A stretch of DNA of 64,000 bases from Limnomonas spitsbergensis (GCA_037349105.1 JAYJMM010000022.1:806001-870000), one strand, 5' to 3'; shown: positions 28,701 to 38,716, numbered from the stretch's first letter. A program made the numbers and translations. Notes: a model not told the origin generated them from the sequence alone.

Positions 28701-30207
28701 CAAGAAGGCAGTGCAGGAATGCGGTGTGTGTGACAGGGCCAGGGCGTCCACGTTCAATCACATACAGCCCAACCTGCACCCACTACCCATTGAGGGGTTG
28801 TTTTTCCGGTGGGGAGTAGACCTGTGTGGTCCATTTACGACCACTTCCAGGGGCAATCGGTTTGTGATGGTTTGTGTGGAGCATTACTCCAAATGGGTGG
28901 AGTTGATCCCCATTCCAAGCAAGGCGTCTGATATGACGGCCTTGGCATTCTTTCAAAATGTTGTTGCACGATTCGGAGGATGCGCAGAAGTGGTGACAGA
29001 CCAGGGAACAGAGTTCCAGGGTGAATTTCAGGACATGTTGTTGGACTGCTTCATTGATCACCGCACCACTTCTGCCAACCATCCCCAGGCAGACGGGCTA
29101 TCAGAGAGGGCTGTCCAGACCCTCAAGGCAGGCCTACGCAAGTGCTGCGAGGAGGGCAGCAGCGACGAGTCCTGGGACAAGATGGTGCCCTGGGTGGCCC
29201 TAGGCTTCCGGTGCTCGCCGCAGCAAGCCACGCGCATGGCGCCGTACGAGGTGTTGTTCGGGCAGAGACCCACCTTTCCCTCCAGAGTGGGGGCGGACCT
29301 CTGGAACACAGCCAAGGTGGCAACAGCAGAAGAGGCAGCAGACCTGCTCTTGGCCAGAGTGGCCAGGATCAAAGAGGCGCTGCCAGTCGCGGGTGAGCAT
29401 CTGAAAATTGCGCAGCACCGCGACAAGCTGCGATATGCACGCATTCGTGGGGGAGGGTATGTCCCCCAGGTCAGGCGTTTTGCAGAGGGAGATTACGTGT
29501 ATGTAAAGTATTCATCAGAACGACGCAGCCTCGATCCCAAGGCCAGGCCTGAGATCCTAAGGGTGAAAACACTGGGGGCGACGGGAACCTTGGTTTTGGA
29601 GGGGGCAGATGGCCTCACCGTAACAGAGAATGCTGTCAATTGTTCTCCATGCCACTTGCCCAACCTCAGGGGAGTGGTTGATTTCAGCGGAACCAGACCC
29701 AACAACAGCCTGTCATGCGAGGTGTGCCAGCTGCCTGATCGCGGAGAGGTGATGCTTTTGTTTGATGCCTGCAATTCAGGTTGGCACATGGATTGCTTGG
29801 TGCCAGTACTCGAGAGGGTGCCTGAGGGCGAATGGTTGTGCCCAAAATGCACGCCTGATGACAAGGAAGCTGGGCCCGCTGCAATAGCAGGGCCCGCTAC
29901 AGAAGATCGCAGTTTGAAGGCCCAGGGGCGGCCGAGCCCAGCAGCCAGAGCGGCTGCCAGAACAGCCCAGGAGGCCAGTGTCATGGACAGGCCTGAGGTG
30001 GAAGTCATGGCCACCAACCCAGCAACAAGACAAATGGAGCGGGGCATCGCAAGACCAATGGCGAACGGGTTGTACGACATCTCGTACACCACTGGCCGGG
30101 GAGAGGCCAATGTAACCCCGAGAGCAGTTACAAGAAGGGCTAAGGTGGCCAAGGAAGCAGCAAGAGAAGAAGAGGAGTCAGCCCTTGAGGAGCTTACCGA
30201 GACCTAA
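25786..30207 (+). CDS. Pol: RT, RNase H, C5-MTase, integrase, PHD
   Basis: After the 1-base deletion the frame is open for about 1,475 codons. RT continues with the catalytic FIDDLLVYS (aspartates at 25,849-25,854) and the Ty3/gypsy thumb and connection. RNase H follows with LYTDFSKQGIGAVLG, EMLAAVYAARTYR, TDHEPLTYL and HRSGACHQNADIPSR. A C5 methyltransferase domain (27,028-28,080) comes next, then integrase and a PHD finger. The last ~80 residues are Ala/Glu/Arg-rich, ending at TAA. Gypsy elements normally have integrase directly after RNase H, so the methyltransferase is an insertion between two pol domains. Because of the RT frameshift this copy would not make active pol, unless the missing base is a sequencing error. 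Confidence 0.88.
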   Translation, partial: QRMMEEEIARAGLSAFCVAFIDDLLVYSDTPADHIRHVELMLDMLHSVGLRAHPDKSLFGCATVEYLGHNVSAQGLTPHAAKIAAVMALPEPASVKNIQEVMGFLNFYRCYIPDFSKKAACINALLVKGIPFVWGPEQSQAFQLIKTEMCEGGRVLRRPDYSGTGPDGKGPPRPFLLYTDFSKQGIGAVLGQCDDSGREYMVACTSRSLNKSERNYSSFQGEMLAAVYAARTYRHMLFGCKVHLITDHEPLTYLMDNQTLVGQHARWALMLQELDITIVHRSGACHQNADIPSRSPLASSADRTGARLDTAAPEPAVQGEASGKQVALITGLSRVNQWHADQVVRMAQEGRRRVQILRAAEAACVTAPVGQEISSAATDDDEQAQPVSTAEQAFSNRERARTMISDVLAELPRVTPPHLHAGLDTACLSSGAVRAMETEGVVLFEPFGGMCSGLEMVLRAGIPVVQYLYADISEEVREIAGGRLVQLHRRYPQLFPVKAFDRAFRALPQDVYAITAKHLQEAGAQEGRQWFMVAGWECQDLSSAGKGRGLAGERSKSFFPLVKLLGTLQFLQGPRPPAYLIENVAMQLNQKSVKASVEAFQEVCRILGTPALFDAAQVGSYAHRTRNYWGNIAPAADIEFVIRASTRPHGGIVDDILDKGSKAQIVSCPDNGGYRINVTGQPRRVLPCLMATPSSYSFRNGQNGMVYRPMGDLQEPNANERERAMGYAVGSTLPRPDFPEAARRAALGRCMDSWALGAWRNVALECATIIPEELKRRAKLPGPDMDPVLGATLMSSHYALATAGNACSGIGEAAASYRQCLGESAAADWADAAQEPGGNTPEEQVEVEIEVAGDTEGEKDPPGCPAGPSARVDVWADEPVLRFLREKTYVQGTELGEQTRIQRRAAPFQWESERGGVLMRLMPDGRRCVVPRPEDKLAVIQTAHAGTGHFGSHRTAFMVMQQHWWRGLRAAVKKAVQECGVCDRARASTFNHIQPNLHPLPIEGLFFRWGVDLCGPFTTTSRGNRFVMVCVEHYSKWVELIPIPSKASDMTALAFFQNVVARFGGCAEVVTDQGTEFQGEFQDMLLDCFIDHRTTSANHPQADGLSERAVQTLKAGLRKCCEEGSSDESWDKMVPWVALGFRCSPQQATRMAPYEVLFGQRPTFPSRVGADLWNTAKVATAEEAADLLLARVARIKEALPVAGEHLKIAQHRDKLRYARIRGGGYVPQVRRFAEGDYVYVKYSSERRSLDPKARPEILRVKTLGATGTLVLEGADGLTVTENAVNCSPCHLPNLRGVVDFSGTRPNNSLSCEVCQLPDRGEVMLLFDACNSGWHMDCLVPVLERVPEGEWLCPKCTPDDKEAGPAAIAGPATEDRSLKAQGRPSPAARAAARTAQEASVMDRPEVEVMATNPATRQMERGIARPMANGLYDISYTTGRGEANVTPRAVTRRAKVAKEAAREEEESALEELTET
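27028..28080 (+). other. C5 cytosine methyltransferase domain in pol
   Basis: Motif I is VVLFEPFGGMCSGLEMVLRA. Motif IV is AGWECQDLSSAGKGRGL with the candidate catalytic Cys at 27,397-27,399; the usual Pro before it is Glu. Motif VI is LIENVAMQ (Glu at 27,529). A motif VIII-like YAHRTRNYWGN and a motif X-like NERERAMGYAVGST follow. Copy 2 has the same set, with ECH in place of ECQ. The domain would place methyl groups on cytosine in DNA. Retroelement-borne cytosine methyltransferases have, as I recall, been reported in dinoflagellates and a charophyte alga; I cannot check whether this is the same lineage. Confidence 0.85.
28470..29860 (+). other. Integrase and PHD-finger region of pol
   Basis: The zinc domain shows HAGTGH ... 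CGVCDRA (28,612-28,733). The catalytic core has WGVDLCGPF (Asp 28,819), VTDQGTEFQ (Asp 28,999) and GLSERAVQ (Glu 29,104), with 34 residues between the last two. A small beta-rich C-terminal domain ends in NCSPCHLPNL. A PHD-like finger follows at 29,716-29,850: CEVC, LLFDACNSGWHMDC, WLCPKC. In the third fragment the same place reads LLCDAC, so copy 1 has lost one zinc ligand (F at 29,761). Gypsy integrases often end in a chromodomain; a PHD finger here would likewise suit chromatin targeting. Confidence 0.85.
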
Positions 30208-30861
30208 GGCCGAGCCCAGAGCGGCAAGGCCGCTGAGCACGTGACGTCACCCACGCCGTAACCGGCAAGGAGCGGGCAGGCGCCTACAGAGCAGAAAATG
30301 CAGACGCAGCGCGGCTTGTCCTAGTACCCGGCAGGCAGTGGGCCGGCAGCCAGTGGACCGAAGACGGAAGATGCAGGAGTGGAGTTAAAGCTATCGCAGC
30401 AACATAGTGAAAATTTGTTTCTCAAACACCATAGCAGCAAGGCTACGGTAGTACATATGTTATGACAATATTGAGCGAGGAGAATTAGTCAACTCGGACT
30501 ATGATAACACAGCCAAGGGCGGATCACGCTGCTACGGCGCACATTTCCTGTGGCCATTGAAGATCAGGCGGCTATGGCGCAGTGGGGCGAGAGCAGCGGT
30601 TGTTCTTAGCTTGACCTGATAACTTTAAAAATTTCTCTGTTTGCTAGCCAGTAGTGGGCTGAACAGCTTGGATTTGTAGGATTCTGCGCATAGCGCTTCA
30701 GCTGAGACTCGGTGGATTTTTTTTAGTTCTGTTTGAAGAAGGCCTGAACCAGGCAGATTTGCTGAGACGATTTGAGCTTCTACGTACATATTTTTCCAGA
30801 AGTTTCTTTCAGTACCGACCCCTTTTTCCGGCTCCCAACGCATGCCTTTAGGCTTAACGCT
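30208..30861 (+). other. 3' untranslated region of copy 1
   Basis: No coding signal. A CACGTGACGTCAC near 30,238 combines the same two motifs as the duplicated unit at 10,263-10,702. Confidence 0.5.
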
Positions 30862-30879
30862 GAGGAGCGGGGGGGCGAG
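30862..30879 (+). promoter_or_regulatory. Candidate polypurine tract
   Basis: GAGGAGCGGGGGGGCGAG is almost all purine and lies immediately before B1. A plus-strand primer here would make B-A, not A, the repeat at the ends of the linear cDNA. Confidence 0.5.
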
Positions 30880-31119
30880 TGAAGTAGTGGGGGCGGTACC
30901 CTCAAGACAGGGACACCCAGGCCTTACCCCTAGGCAGAGAGACTTCCTGCTAGGGCTGAACCTTACAGTAGCCAGTTACAGCTTCTGTCTGAAGTACAAG
31001 GAGTCTGTGTGTACGGTAATGTACCGTGTTTATGAGTAGAAGGACACCTCTCTAAGGCGCCTTTACCGGAGATTCCGGAGTTTACCATATTAGCACGTTT
31101 ACTGCTTTATGGTGCGACA
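30875..31119 (+). repeat. Split repeat B1
   Basis: 245 bp, GCGAGTGAAGTAGTGGGGGC to GGTGCGACA. It is identical to B2 (31,760-32,004) except for one base. There is no copy of B next to A1. Confidence 0.9.
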
Positions 31120-31125
31120 GCTGTC
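31116..31125 (+). promoter_or_regulatory. Palindrome at the B1/A2 junction
   Basis: GACAGCTGTC is a perfect 10-bp palindrome. It is formed by the B terminus (GACA), two bases (GC) and the A terminus (TGTC), the same termini seen at the outer ends of the element. It looks like a circle junction of two element ends. Confidence 0.6.
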
Positions 31126-31762
31126 ACAGTATATTACCGTATACGTGACAGAACCGTTGGAGCCGCCACTAGCGGCCACGGAGCCTCCGCAGCTTCTCTG
31201 CGGAGTCTCCGGGTTTGAGCTGAGACCTAGAAACCCGCTTACGCAGGGTGATTTGACAGATTCTACCGTACTCTGAATTGGGCCTGCCGGGTCCCTGTAT
31301 CCCGGCAATTGCCTAATCTAGTTACCTCGTCCCTTTCTAAAGGACAGACCTCTATTGTAACAAGCCTCGGCCGTCATCAGTGTATGAGACCATCAGCGCT
31401 CCAATAAGTCAGTACCTCTACACAAGTCAAGACTAGTTCAGCCTCAGTCGAACTAGCTGGAGACAAGTACCCAGTAAAGAGAACCGAGGCACTGCAGAAG
31501 AAGAAGTACGCAGTCTACGCCTCGGCTAGTACTCCGCCGCGAGTCGCGCGGTAAGTGCCCCTTAACATAGCCCTGCTGGATCGCGCCCAGACGGCCAGAA
31601 GGCCTACGCTACCATAGTCAATTGCTAGACATACAAACATCCGACTCTGCTGCTTGACTCGCTGAGCACTCGCAGCCAGTGTGTAGTCACTGAGTCTGCC
31701 CGTGGGCGTCCGTCACTGCCGTGAGGAAAGAAGTCCGCCACGGACCTGAAGCGCACATCGCG
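31122..31762 (+). repeat. Split repeat A2
   Basis: 641 bp, matching A1 with about four substitutions and one 3-base indel. It is followed directly by B2, sharing GCG at the joint. Confidence 0.9.
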
Positions 31763-32004
31763 AGTGAAGTAGTGGGGGCGGTACCCTCAAGACAGGGACA
31801 CCCAGGCCTTACCCCTAGGCAGAGAGACTTCCTGCTAGGGCTGAACCTTACAGTAGCCAGTTACAGCTCCTGTCTGAAGTACAAGGAGTCTGTGTGTACG
31901 GTAATGTACCGTGTTTATGAGTAGAAGGACACCTCTCTAAGGCGCCTTTACCGGAGATTCCGGAGTTTACCATATTAGCACGTTTACTGCTTTATGGTGC
32001 GACA
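31760..32004 (+). repeat. Split repeat B2 (3' end of copy 1)
   Basis: Second copy of B. It ends GTGCGACA and is followed by CTTT, the second half of the target duplication. Confidence 0.9.
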
Positions 32005-33356
32005 CTTTGGATCTTGAGCGACCCCCTGCCGGTGAATGGGCGGTTGGCTAGAGATTGATCCATTCTGTGCGGTATGCAAACTGTTCCGGTATTTTTATTA
32101 TATCTCACCTTACGTGACTCAAGAGGTGTCAGATATCAGATTTTCAGCCCGTATGTTACATTCTGGCGATACCCCCGCCCTCATGCCATGAAATAGATCA
32201 GCAATATGAATGTTAGGTACCGTACCAAAATGATCTTGTATGTCATATGTAGCTTACCAATCGTGAGCGGGCTCGTGTCGAGAGATCCTTCTTTCATTTT
32301 GGGATTTGTATTTTTCTCCTGTCTTCTCAGTGATCTGCCAGAATCTGCTTGCTACGGTTTCTTTCGAGCATCCCACAATCCAAATCAAATATCCAAACAC
32401 CAACAACACTTCTGCAGTTTCCTGGGAGTCTTGGGTGCTCCTCTGACCGGCATCGTGTGGTGCAAACTTCAGATATACGGTACTATCAGGCTTTCAGTGA
32501 GCGATGGTGGTGGTGGTGGGGTGGGCGGCGGATCTTTGGGCATAGGCCTCGTCACACCCTACACCCGCCGTATCCAATCGAATATCCCATGTAATCTGGA
32601 GAGGATGAAAATGTGATTGAGTTTGCAGCCTTTGCAGCCATATAGCATGTATGCATCGCATTTACGAGCAAAGAATGCGACTACAGTCACGTCCGCGCAT
32701 GTACGGAAACATATGTACGACCGCTCATTTTCGGAATGTGGCGGGCGACTTTTTCTTCGCCACGGCACGGACCTCGGCGACGTCTCAATTTAAGTTTCTC
32801 GTCTTCATTGCGGCCTCGCGCTTCTTCTCAAACCTCAAGCGTTGATGTTGACGCGAATCCCAACCGCAAGTGTGTACGTGCATTACACTGTTTTTCCCCC
32901 CCGACAGCGAGTTCTATGTGGAAAAGCCCACTAGATGACACACCGCTACCAAATTTCGTCCTCTCGGTGCCCTCTTTCTAACGCGCCTATTTCAGGCCTC
33001 GAAATTTCGTCCTCTGGCTTCACTCATTTGTAACCCTCCTTCGGTTTCGGCAGCCTCGGTCTGACATCTTCACAACCCCAAATTGTGCAGGCCAGGTCGC
33101 CCTACGTGCCTCTATGTATGCTCTGACCGCCAGGCCAATCGGCGCACTTTAATGAGGCAAAGTGTTTTTTCCCCTTAAAACTTCGCTCACTCCTAAGATT
33201 GGGGTGGGGTTCAAGGTTTCGTTTGTGGGCAGGTGGACAGAAGCTACGCGGCTCGTATATCAATCTGACATAATAAAATCGTCAGGGAGAATTGAAGCTG
33301 TAACCAGCAAGAGAAAGCGTAAACAACAAAAATCTAATAACGAACCTAAAACCTGA
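32005..33356. other. Unassigned region between the two retroelements
   Basis: Mixed, AT-richer DNA with no recognised family. The short open frames (for example 32,206-32,616, 32,736-32,981) resemble nothing I know. It contains a GGTGGTGGTGGGGTGGG tract near 32,508. Confidence 0.4.
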
Positions 33357-36300
33357 CAGCGGGTCTGCTGCCTCCTCCACCGTTGCTACCCGCGCTGTGC
33401 TCCATAGGTCCGCCCCGACCTTGGAGGGGAACACCGGCTTCTGCCCATATAGTACTTCGTAGGGTGCCATGCGCGTGGCCTGCTGAGGCGAGCACCGGAA
33501 GCCCAGCGCCACCCACGGGACCATCCTGTCCCATGAGTCGTCGCTGCTCCCCTCCCCGCAGCACTTGCGTAGGCCCGTCTTGAGGGTCTGGACGGCCCTT
33601 TCGGACAGCCCATCCGCCCGGGGGTGGTTGGCAGAGGTGGTGCGATGGTCAATGAAACAATCTAGCAACATGTCCTGGAATTCTCCCTGGAACTCAGTCC
33701 CCTGATCGGTGACTACTTCTGCGCATCCCCCAAACCGTGCGACCACGTTTTGGGAGAATGCCAAGGCCGTCACGTCAGACGCCTTGCTGGGGATGGGGAT
33801 TAGTTCTACCCACTTGGAGTAGTGCTCTACACACACCATGACATACCGATTTCCCCTAGGCGTGGTCGTGAATGGTCCGCACAGATCCACACCCCAACGG
33901 AAAAATAAACCCTCAATAGGGAGTGGGTGCATGTCGGGCTGCGTGTGATTGAACGTGGACGCCCTGGCCCTGTCGCACACCCCGCACTCCTGGACAGCCT
34001 TTCTGACTGCTGCCCTAAGTCCTCTCCACCAGTGCTGCTGGACCATGAAGGCCGTGCGGTGGCTCCCGAAGTGACCTGTGCTAGCGTGCGCTTCCCTGAT
34101 TACTGCCTGCCTGTCCTCGGGCCGGGGAACTACACACCGCCGCCCGTCTGGCATCAGCCGCATCAGCACGCCCCCTCTCTCTGGTTCCCACTGGAAAGGG
34201 GCGGCTCTACGCTGCACCCTGGCCTGTTCTCCTGTCTCTGCCCCAGGGGGATGCACTTTCATGCGGAGGTATTGCAGGACTGGCTCGTCTGTCCACACGT
34301 CCACCCGGGCTGCGGGCCCGGTTGCGCACCCAGGCGGGTCCACGACCTCCCCTGATTCGTCAGGAGTGGACCGGACTGGATCTGTTCCTGGATCTGGCTG
34401 CCCACCTGGTTCCTGGGCGGCATCCGCCCAGTCTGCTGCCGCAGACTCCCCCAGGCACTGCCGGTACGTTGCTGCTACCTCCCCCTCGCCTGAGCATGCT
34501 TCGCCTGCAGTAGCGAGGGCGCAATGTGTGGACGTCAGGGTCATACCGATAGCAGGGTCGTGGTCCGGGCCTGGTAAGCGGGCCCTGCGAGCCAGCTCCT
34601 TTGGGGTGATCTTGGCCACCTCAAGTGCTATGGTGAGCCAAGCCTCGAGGGCCCAGGCATCCAGGATGCACCTGCCCAAGGCGGCCCTCCTATCCCCCTC
34701 AGGAAAGTCTGGGCGCGGCAGGGTGGACCCAACTGCGTACCCCATGGCTCTCTCCCTTTCGTTGGCGTTTGGTTCTTTCAGGTCCCCCATAGGCCTGAAC
34801 ACGAGGCCGATCTGCCCGTTCCTGAATGCGTAGGATGCGGGGGTGGCCATGAGGCAGGGCAGCGCCCTCCTTGGTTGCCCTGACACGTTGATGCGGTACC
34901 CTCCGTTATCGGGGCAGGCCACGACCTGGGCCCTACTACCCTCGTCCAGAATGTCGTCCACAATACCGTCGTGTGGCCTATGTGACGCCTGGATAACAAA
35001 CTCAATGTCTGCAGCTGGTGCCAGGTTGCCCCAGTAGTTGCGCGTGCGGTGGGCATAGGAGCCCACTTGCGCCGCATCAAACAGGGAAGGCCTGCCCAGA
35101 ATCCTGCATACTTCGCCGGAAGCTTCTACGCTAGCCTTCTCGCTCCTCTGATTTAACTGCATAGCGACATTCTCAATCAGGTATGCCGGTGGCCTGGCCC
35201 TCTGCAGGATCTGCAAAGAGCCGAGCAGCCGGATGAGCGGGAAGAAAGACTTGCTCCGGTCCCCTTCGAGCCCCTTGCCCTTGCCGGCTGCCGACAAGTC
35301 GTGGCACTCCCATCCGGCCACCATAAACCACTGGCGACCCTGCTGGGCCCCAGCCTCTATGAAGTGTTGGGCAGTAATGGAGTACACGTCCTGGGGCAGT
35401 GTCCTGAACGCCCCCTCGAAAGCTGGCGTTGGGAGCAGCAGCGGGTACTGCTTGTGCACCAGCCGGCCCCCTGCGATCTCCCGCATGGTGGCACTGGTGT
35501 CTGCATACATATACTGTATGACTGGGATGCCTGCCCTAAGCACCATCTCAAGCCCCGAGCACATACCTCCAAAGGGCTCGAACATGACCACTCCCTCCTT
35601 TTCCAGGGCGTGCACCGCCGCTGTTGGTAAGCATGCCGTATCCACCCCTGCGAGGAGGTGGGCCGGGGTCGAGCGGGGCAGGTCTGTAAGCACGTTGCTG
35701 ATCAAGGACCTGGCCCTGGCCCTGCTATTGAAAGCTCTCTCTGCAGGACTTGCAGGCTGTGCATGCTCGTCGTCCTCATCCTTTGCGCTGGAGATAGCCT
35801 GGCCGCACGGGGCCATTGTATATGCCGTTTTGGCGGCTCGCAGGCGGTGCACCCCTCGTCTGCCCTCCTGTGCGAGGCGAACCACCTGATCTGCGTGCCA
35901 CTGGTTCACCCTGCCCATGCCTGTGAGCATAGCGACCTGCAATCCACTGGCAACCACACTCGGGTCCTGTGGCTCGGGGGCGGCGACATCTAGCCGTGCC
36001 CCTGTGCGGTCGTCAGAGGACGGGAGGGGGGACCTAGACGGGATATCTGCGTTCTGGTGGCAGGCCCCTGACCGGTGGACGATGGTAATGTCAAGTTCCT
36101 GGAGCATGAGTGCCCAACGGGCGTGCTGCCCCACTAGGGCCTGATTATCCATGAGGTAGGTGAGGGGTTCGTGGTCCGTGACCAAATGCACTTTGCACCC
36201 AAAGAGCATATGGCGGTACGTGCGGGCAGCGTACACTGCGGCAAGCATTTCCCCCTGGAACGACGAGTAGTTCTTCTCGCTTTTGTTCAGGGAACGGGAA

Positions 36301-37434
36301 GTGCAGGCTACCATGTACTCCATGCCGCTGTCGTCGCACTGCCCCAGCACCGCCCCTATACCCTGTTTAGAGAAGTCGGTGTACAGCAGGAACGGCCTTG
36401 ATGGCCCCAGGCCATCTGGCCCCGTTCCGCTGTAGTCTGGCCTGCGCAGCACCCTGCCGCCTTCGCACATCTCAGTTTTGATCAGCTGAAACGCCTGGGA
36501 CTGCTCGGGGCCCCACACAAACGGGACCCCCTTGACAAGCAGGGCGTTGATGCATGCGACCTTTTTGGAGAAATCCGGGATGTAGCACCGGTAGAAGTTC
36601 AGGAATCCCATGACCTCCTGAATGTTTTTGACTGATGCGGGTTCAGGCAGGGCCATGACAGCCGCTATTTTGGCTGCGTGCGGCGTGAGTCCATGGGCCG
36701 AAACGTTGTGGCCGAGGTACTCCACCGTGGCACACCCAAACAGGGACTTGTCAGGGTGCGCTCTGAGCCCCACCCCGTGGAGCATGTCCAGCATGAGTTC
36801 CACATGCCTGATGTGCTCTGCAAGCGTGTCACTGTACACCAGCAGGTCGTCTATGAATGCAACACAGAAGGAGCTCAGGCCTGCCCTGGCGATCTCTTCT
36901 TCCATCATACGCTGGAAGAAGGGAGGCCCGTTGCGCAGCCCAAAGTTCAACTTTGTGTACATCCAGAGTTCTGGGCCCATCCAAAAAGCAGTTTTAGGCT
37001 GGTCCTCGACCTTGATGGGGATATGCATGAATCCTGACCTCAGATCCACCTTGCTAAACACTTTAGCTGTGCCCAGGTTCTGAAAGATAGTTTCCATCCT
37101 GGGGATGGCGAACTCCTGCTTGGCAGTGCGGAGGTTCATTCTCCTCATGTCATGCGCAATGCGGTGGTCTGACCACTGGCCCGTCTCGGCACACTTCTTG
37201 GCCGCTACGGCCGAGTTGGCCACAAACTTGATGGGCCCTCCCTGGGGGACCCTGACAATGATGCCTGCCTCAATCATGGGCTGGCACTTTTCATTGAAGA
37301 TGGCGGCTTTAGGGGGCGGCATGTCCCTGGCTTTCTGAAAGCACGAGCTGTGCTCATCTTCTAGGGCGAGCGTAAACTCACCCAGTGCCCCGCAGTAGCC
37401 TGGCAGTTCTAGCATGGAGTAGGCGAACGAAACC
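33357..37434 (-). pseudogene. Copy 2 pol: RT, RNase H, C5-MTase, partial integrase
   Basis: A single open frame covers RT from FAYSMLELPGYCG through GPPFFQRMMEEEIARAG (intact where copy 1 lost a base) and FIDDLLVYS near 36,850, then RNase H and a methyltransferase with VVMFEPFGGMCSGLE, WECHDLSAAGKG and LIENVAMQ. Integrase follows with its zinc domain (CGVCDRARA) and all three catalytic residues (WGVDLCGPF, TDQGTEFQ, DGLSERAVQ). After EEAADP the retroelement sequence ends, and 25 unrelated residues run to a stop at 33,282. Upstream, a one-base insertion and a TAG near 37,435 separate it from the hydrophobic part. The motif IV residue after Cys is His here, Gln in copy 1. Confidence 0.85.
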
Positions 37435-38716
37435 CTAGCGGTCCCGCAGGCTCTGCTCCAGCTGCTCCTGCTGCTCGCCGGTAAAGTCGGGGTGCTTCCC
37501 GAGCAGCCACCCCTCCTTAGCTTTGACGTACTCGGAGGGTGCGTCCACCACCCCTCCGGGCTGGAACATGTCGATGACGCCCCCTGCCAGCGGCTCCCCT
37601 GCCGCCGCTGGCGGCCCGGCACTGGAGGTGCCCTTGTCCCAGGTGCTGTGCTGGCGGTTGGGCCGAGTGGCGGGCATATCCACCGGTGGGCGCAGCCATC
37701 CATGCTCCAGCTTGGCAGCTGCTTCCCTGCTGCACACGAACGCTCCTTGCCCTGCCGTGAAGCCTCCCCCTCGCACGCCCCGTCCGCTGGCCCGCGCTCC
37801 AGGGAGGCTGGAGAGTAGGAGCCACACCAGCGCCAGGTGGCAGAGGCAAGCCAGGAGTCCTCTGAAGGCTGTGCAGGGTAGGAGGCCCCTGCAGGCTGGC
37901 TGCTGTTTGGGGCTGGGCTGCGGCCCTGCAGGGGCTGGCGGTGTTGGCACGGTTGGCTTCCGGCCCCTCCCTCCAGGAGATTTCCAGCTCCACCTGGCTG
38001 ATCTTGGTGGGTGGCGATGGGCACCTTGTGTTGCTGTTGGCCTCTCTGTCTGCTGCTTTCCTGCGCCGTTGGCGCGAGCGGGTCCTGGCGTTCCTTGCCC
38101 TTCGCGATGCGGCGGCTCTGAATTTTGAGGAATCCGCTGTTTTGGCTTCTCCGCTGCTGGCTGGGATCTGACGCCCTCCTGCTGCGGTCGGGCTTGCGCA
38201 GCCCGCAGCGGATCCGTGAACACTCTCCTGGCTGACGGTTTGGGCTCTGGCGCTGCCACTGCTCCTGGCCTCGCTGCGAGGTTGTCTGCCCAGCTGGTGG
38301 GGCTGGAGCATGGTCCGCTGGATGGCCTGGTAGGTCCATAGGCTGGTTCTTTCCGGAACCCCCCACTCCACCGGCCAGTTGTCCAATGGCTCGCCCTCCT
38401 CTGGCCACCGCCCTTCGTCATTGGCCTTGATGAGTTCTGCCCCGATGGACAGGATCTGGGCGCACTGGACGGCGTGCATGGACGGCTGTAGGGGCTGGTC
38501 GTCTGTTTCCCTGAACCATTCCCTAAATGGTACGGGGCGCTGCTCCCCCCTTCTAGCCCGGCTGGCCTCGTCCTTCCTTCGCGCCTCGATGGCCTGCCGC
38601 ACTTCAGAGACGGTGGCCCTGCCGTGGGTTGCCCTGAACACCACCTCCCTTTCGCTGGGCAGAGCTTCCTGCGCGCTGCACCACCACCGAACCCCGAGCT
38701 TGGAGTCTTCCTCCAT
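37435..38716 (-). pseudogene. Copy 2 pol N-terminal part with hydrophobic segment
   Basis: Two overlapping frames share this stretch. The frame ending at 37,435 carries the hydrophobic LALVWLLLSSLPGARASG and the GGFTAGQGAFV and DMFQPGGVV motifs, which match copy 1 at 24,830-25,150. The frame starting at ATG 38,716, directly after TAG, begins a module with EVRQAIEARRKDEASRARRG and EWGVPERTSLWTYQAIQ that has no counterpart in copy 1. Downstream, KISQVELEISW matches CQVDLEITW of copy 1. A frameshift between the two parts makes this a pseudogene. Confidence 0.65.

Larger units (their letters stand above)
13837..32004 (+). mobile_element. 18.2-kb retroelement with split repeats and C5-MTase (copy 1)
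   Basis: The element begins TGTCAC, ends GTGCGACA, and is flanked by CTTT on both sides (13,833-13,836 and 32,005-32,008). The order is A1, priming site, leader, ORF0, ORF1 (Gag and protease), ORF2 (unknown), pol (RT, RNase H, C5-MTase, integrase, PHD), 3' UTR, purine tract, B1, A2, B2. A1 and A2 differ at about four bases and one 3-base indel in roughly 640, and B1 and B2 at one in 245, so insertion was recent. Yet the coding region has a frameshift in RT, one near 24,000, a 26-bp duplication and two in-frame TAG codons. The pol is Ty3/gypsy-like by motif order; the terminal layout is not that of a standard LTR element. Confidence 0.9.

Noticed and set aside
31842..31924. 67-aa frames inside B1 and B2
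   Set aside because: The same short translation appears in both because the DNA is repeated; no start context or family.
13837..32004. DIRS/PAT element proper
   Set aside because: The split repeats fit, but I find no tyrosine recombinase, while a full DDE integrase with its zinc domain is present.
13837..32004. Ordinary gypsy element with a 640-bp LTR (A only) and a chance B duplication
   Set aside because: The CTTT duplication and TG...CA ends place the right border after B2, and copy 2 shares the B-less 5' end. I keep it only as a weaker alternative.
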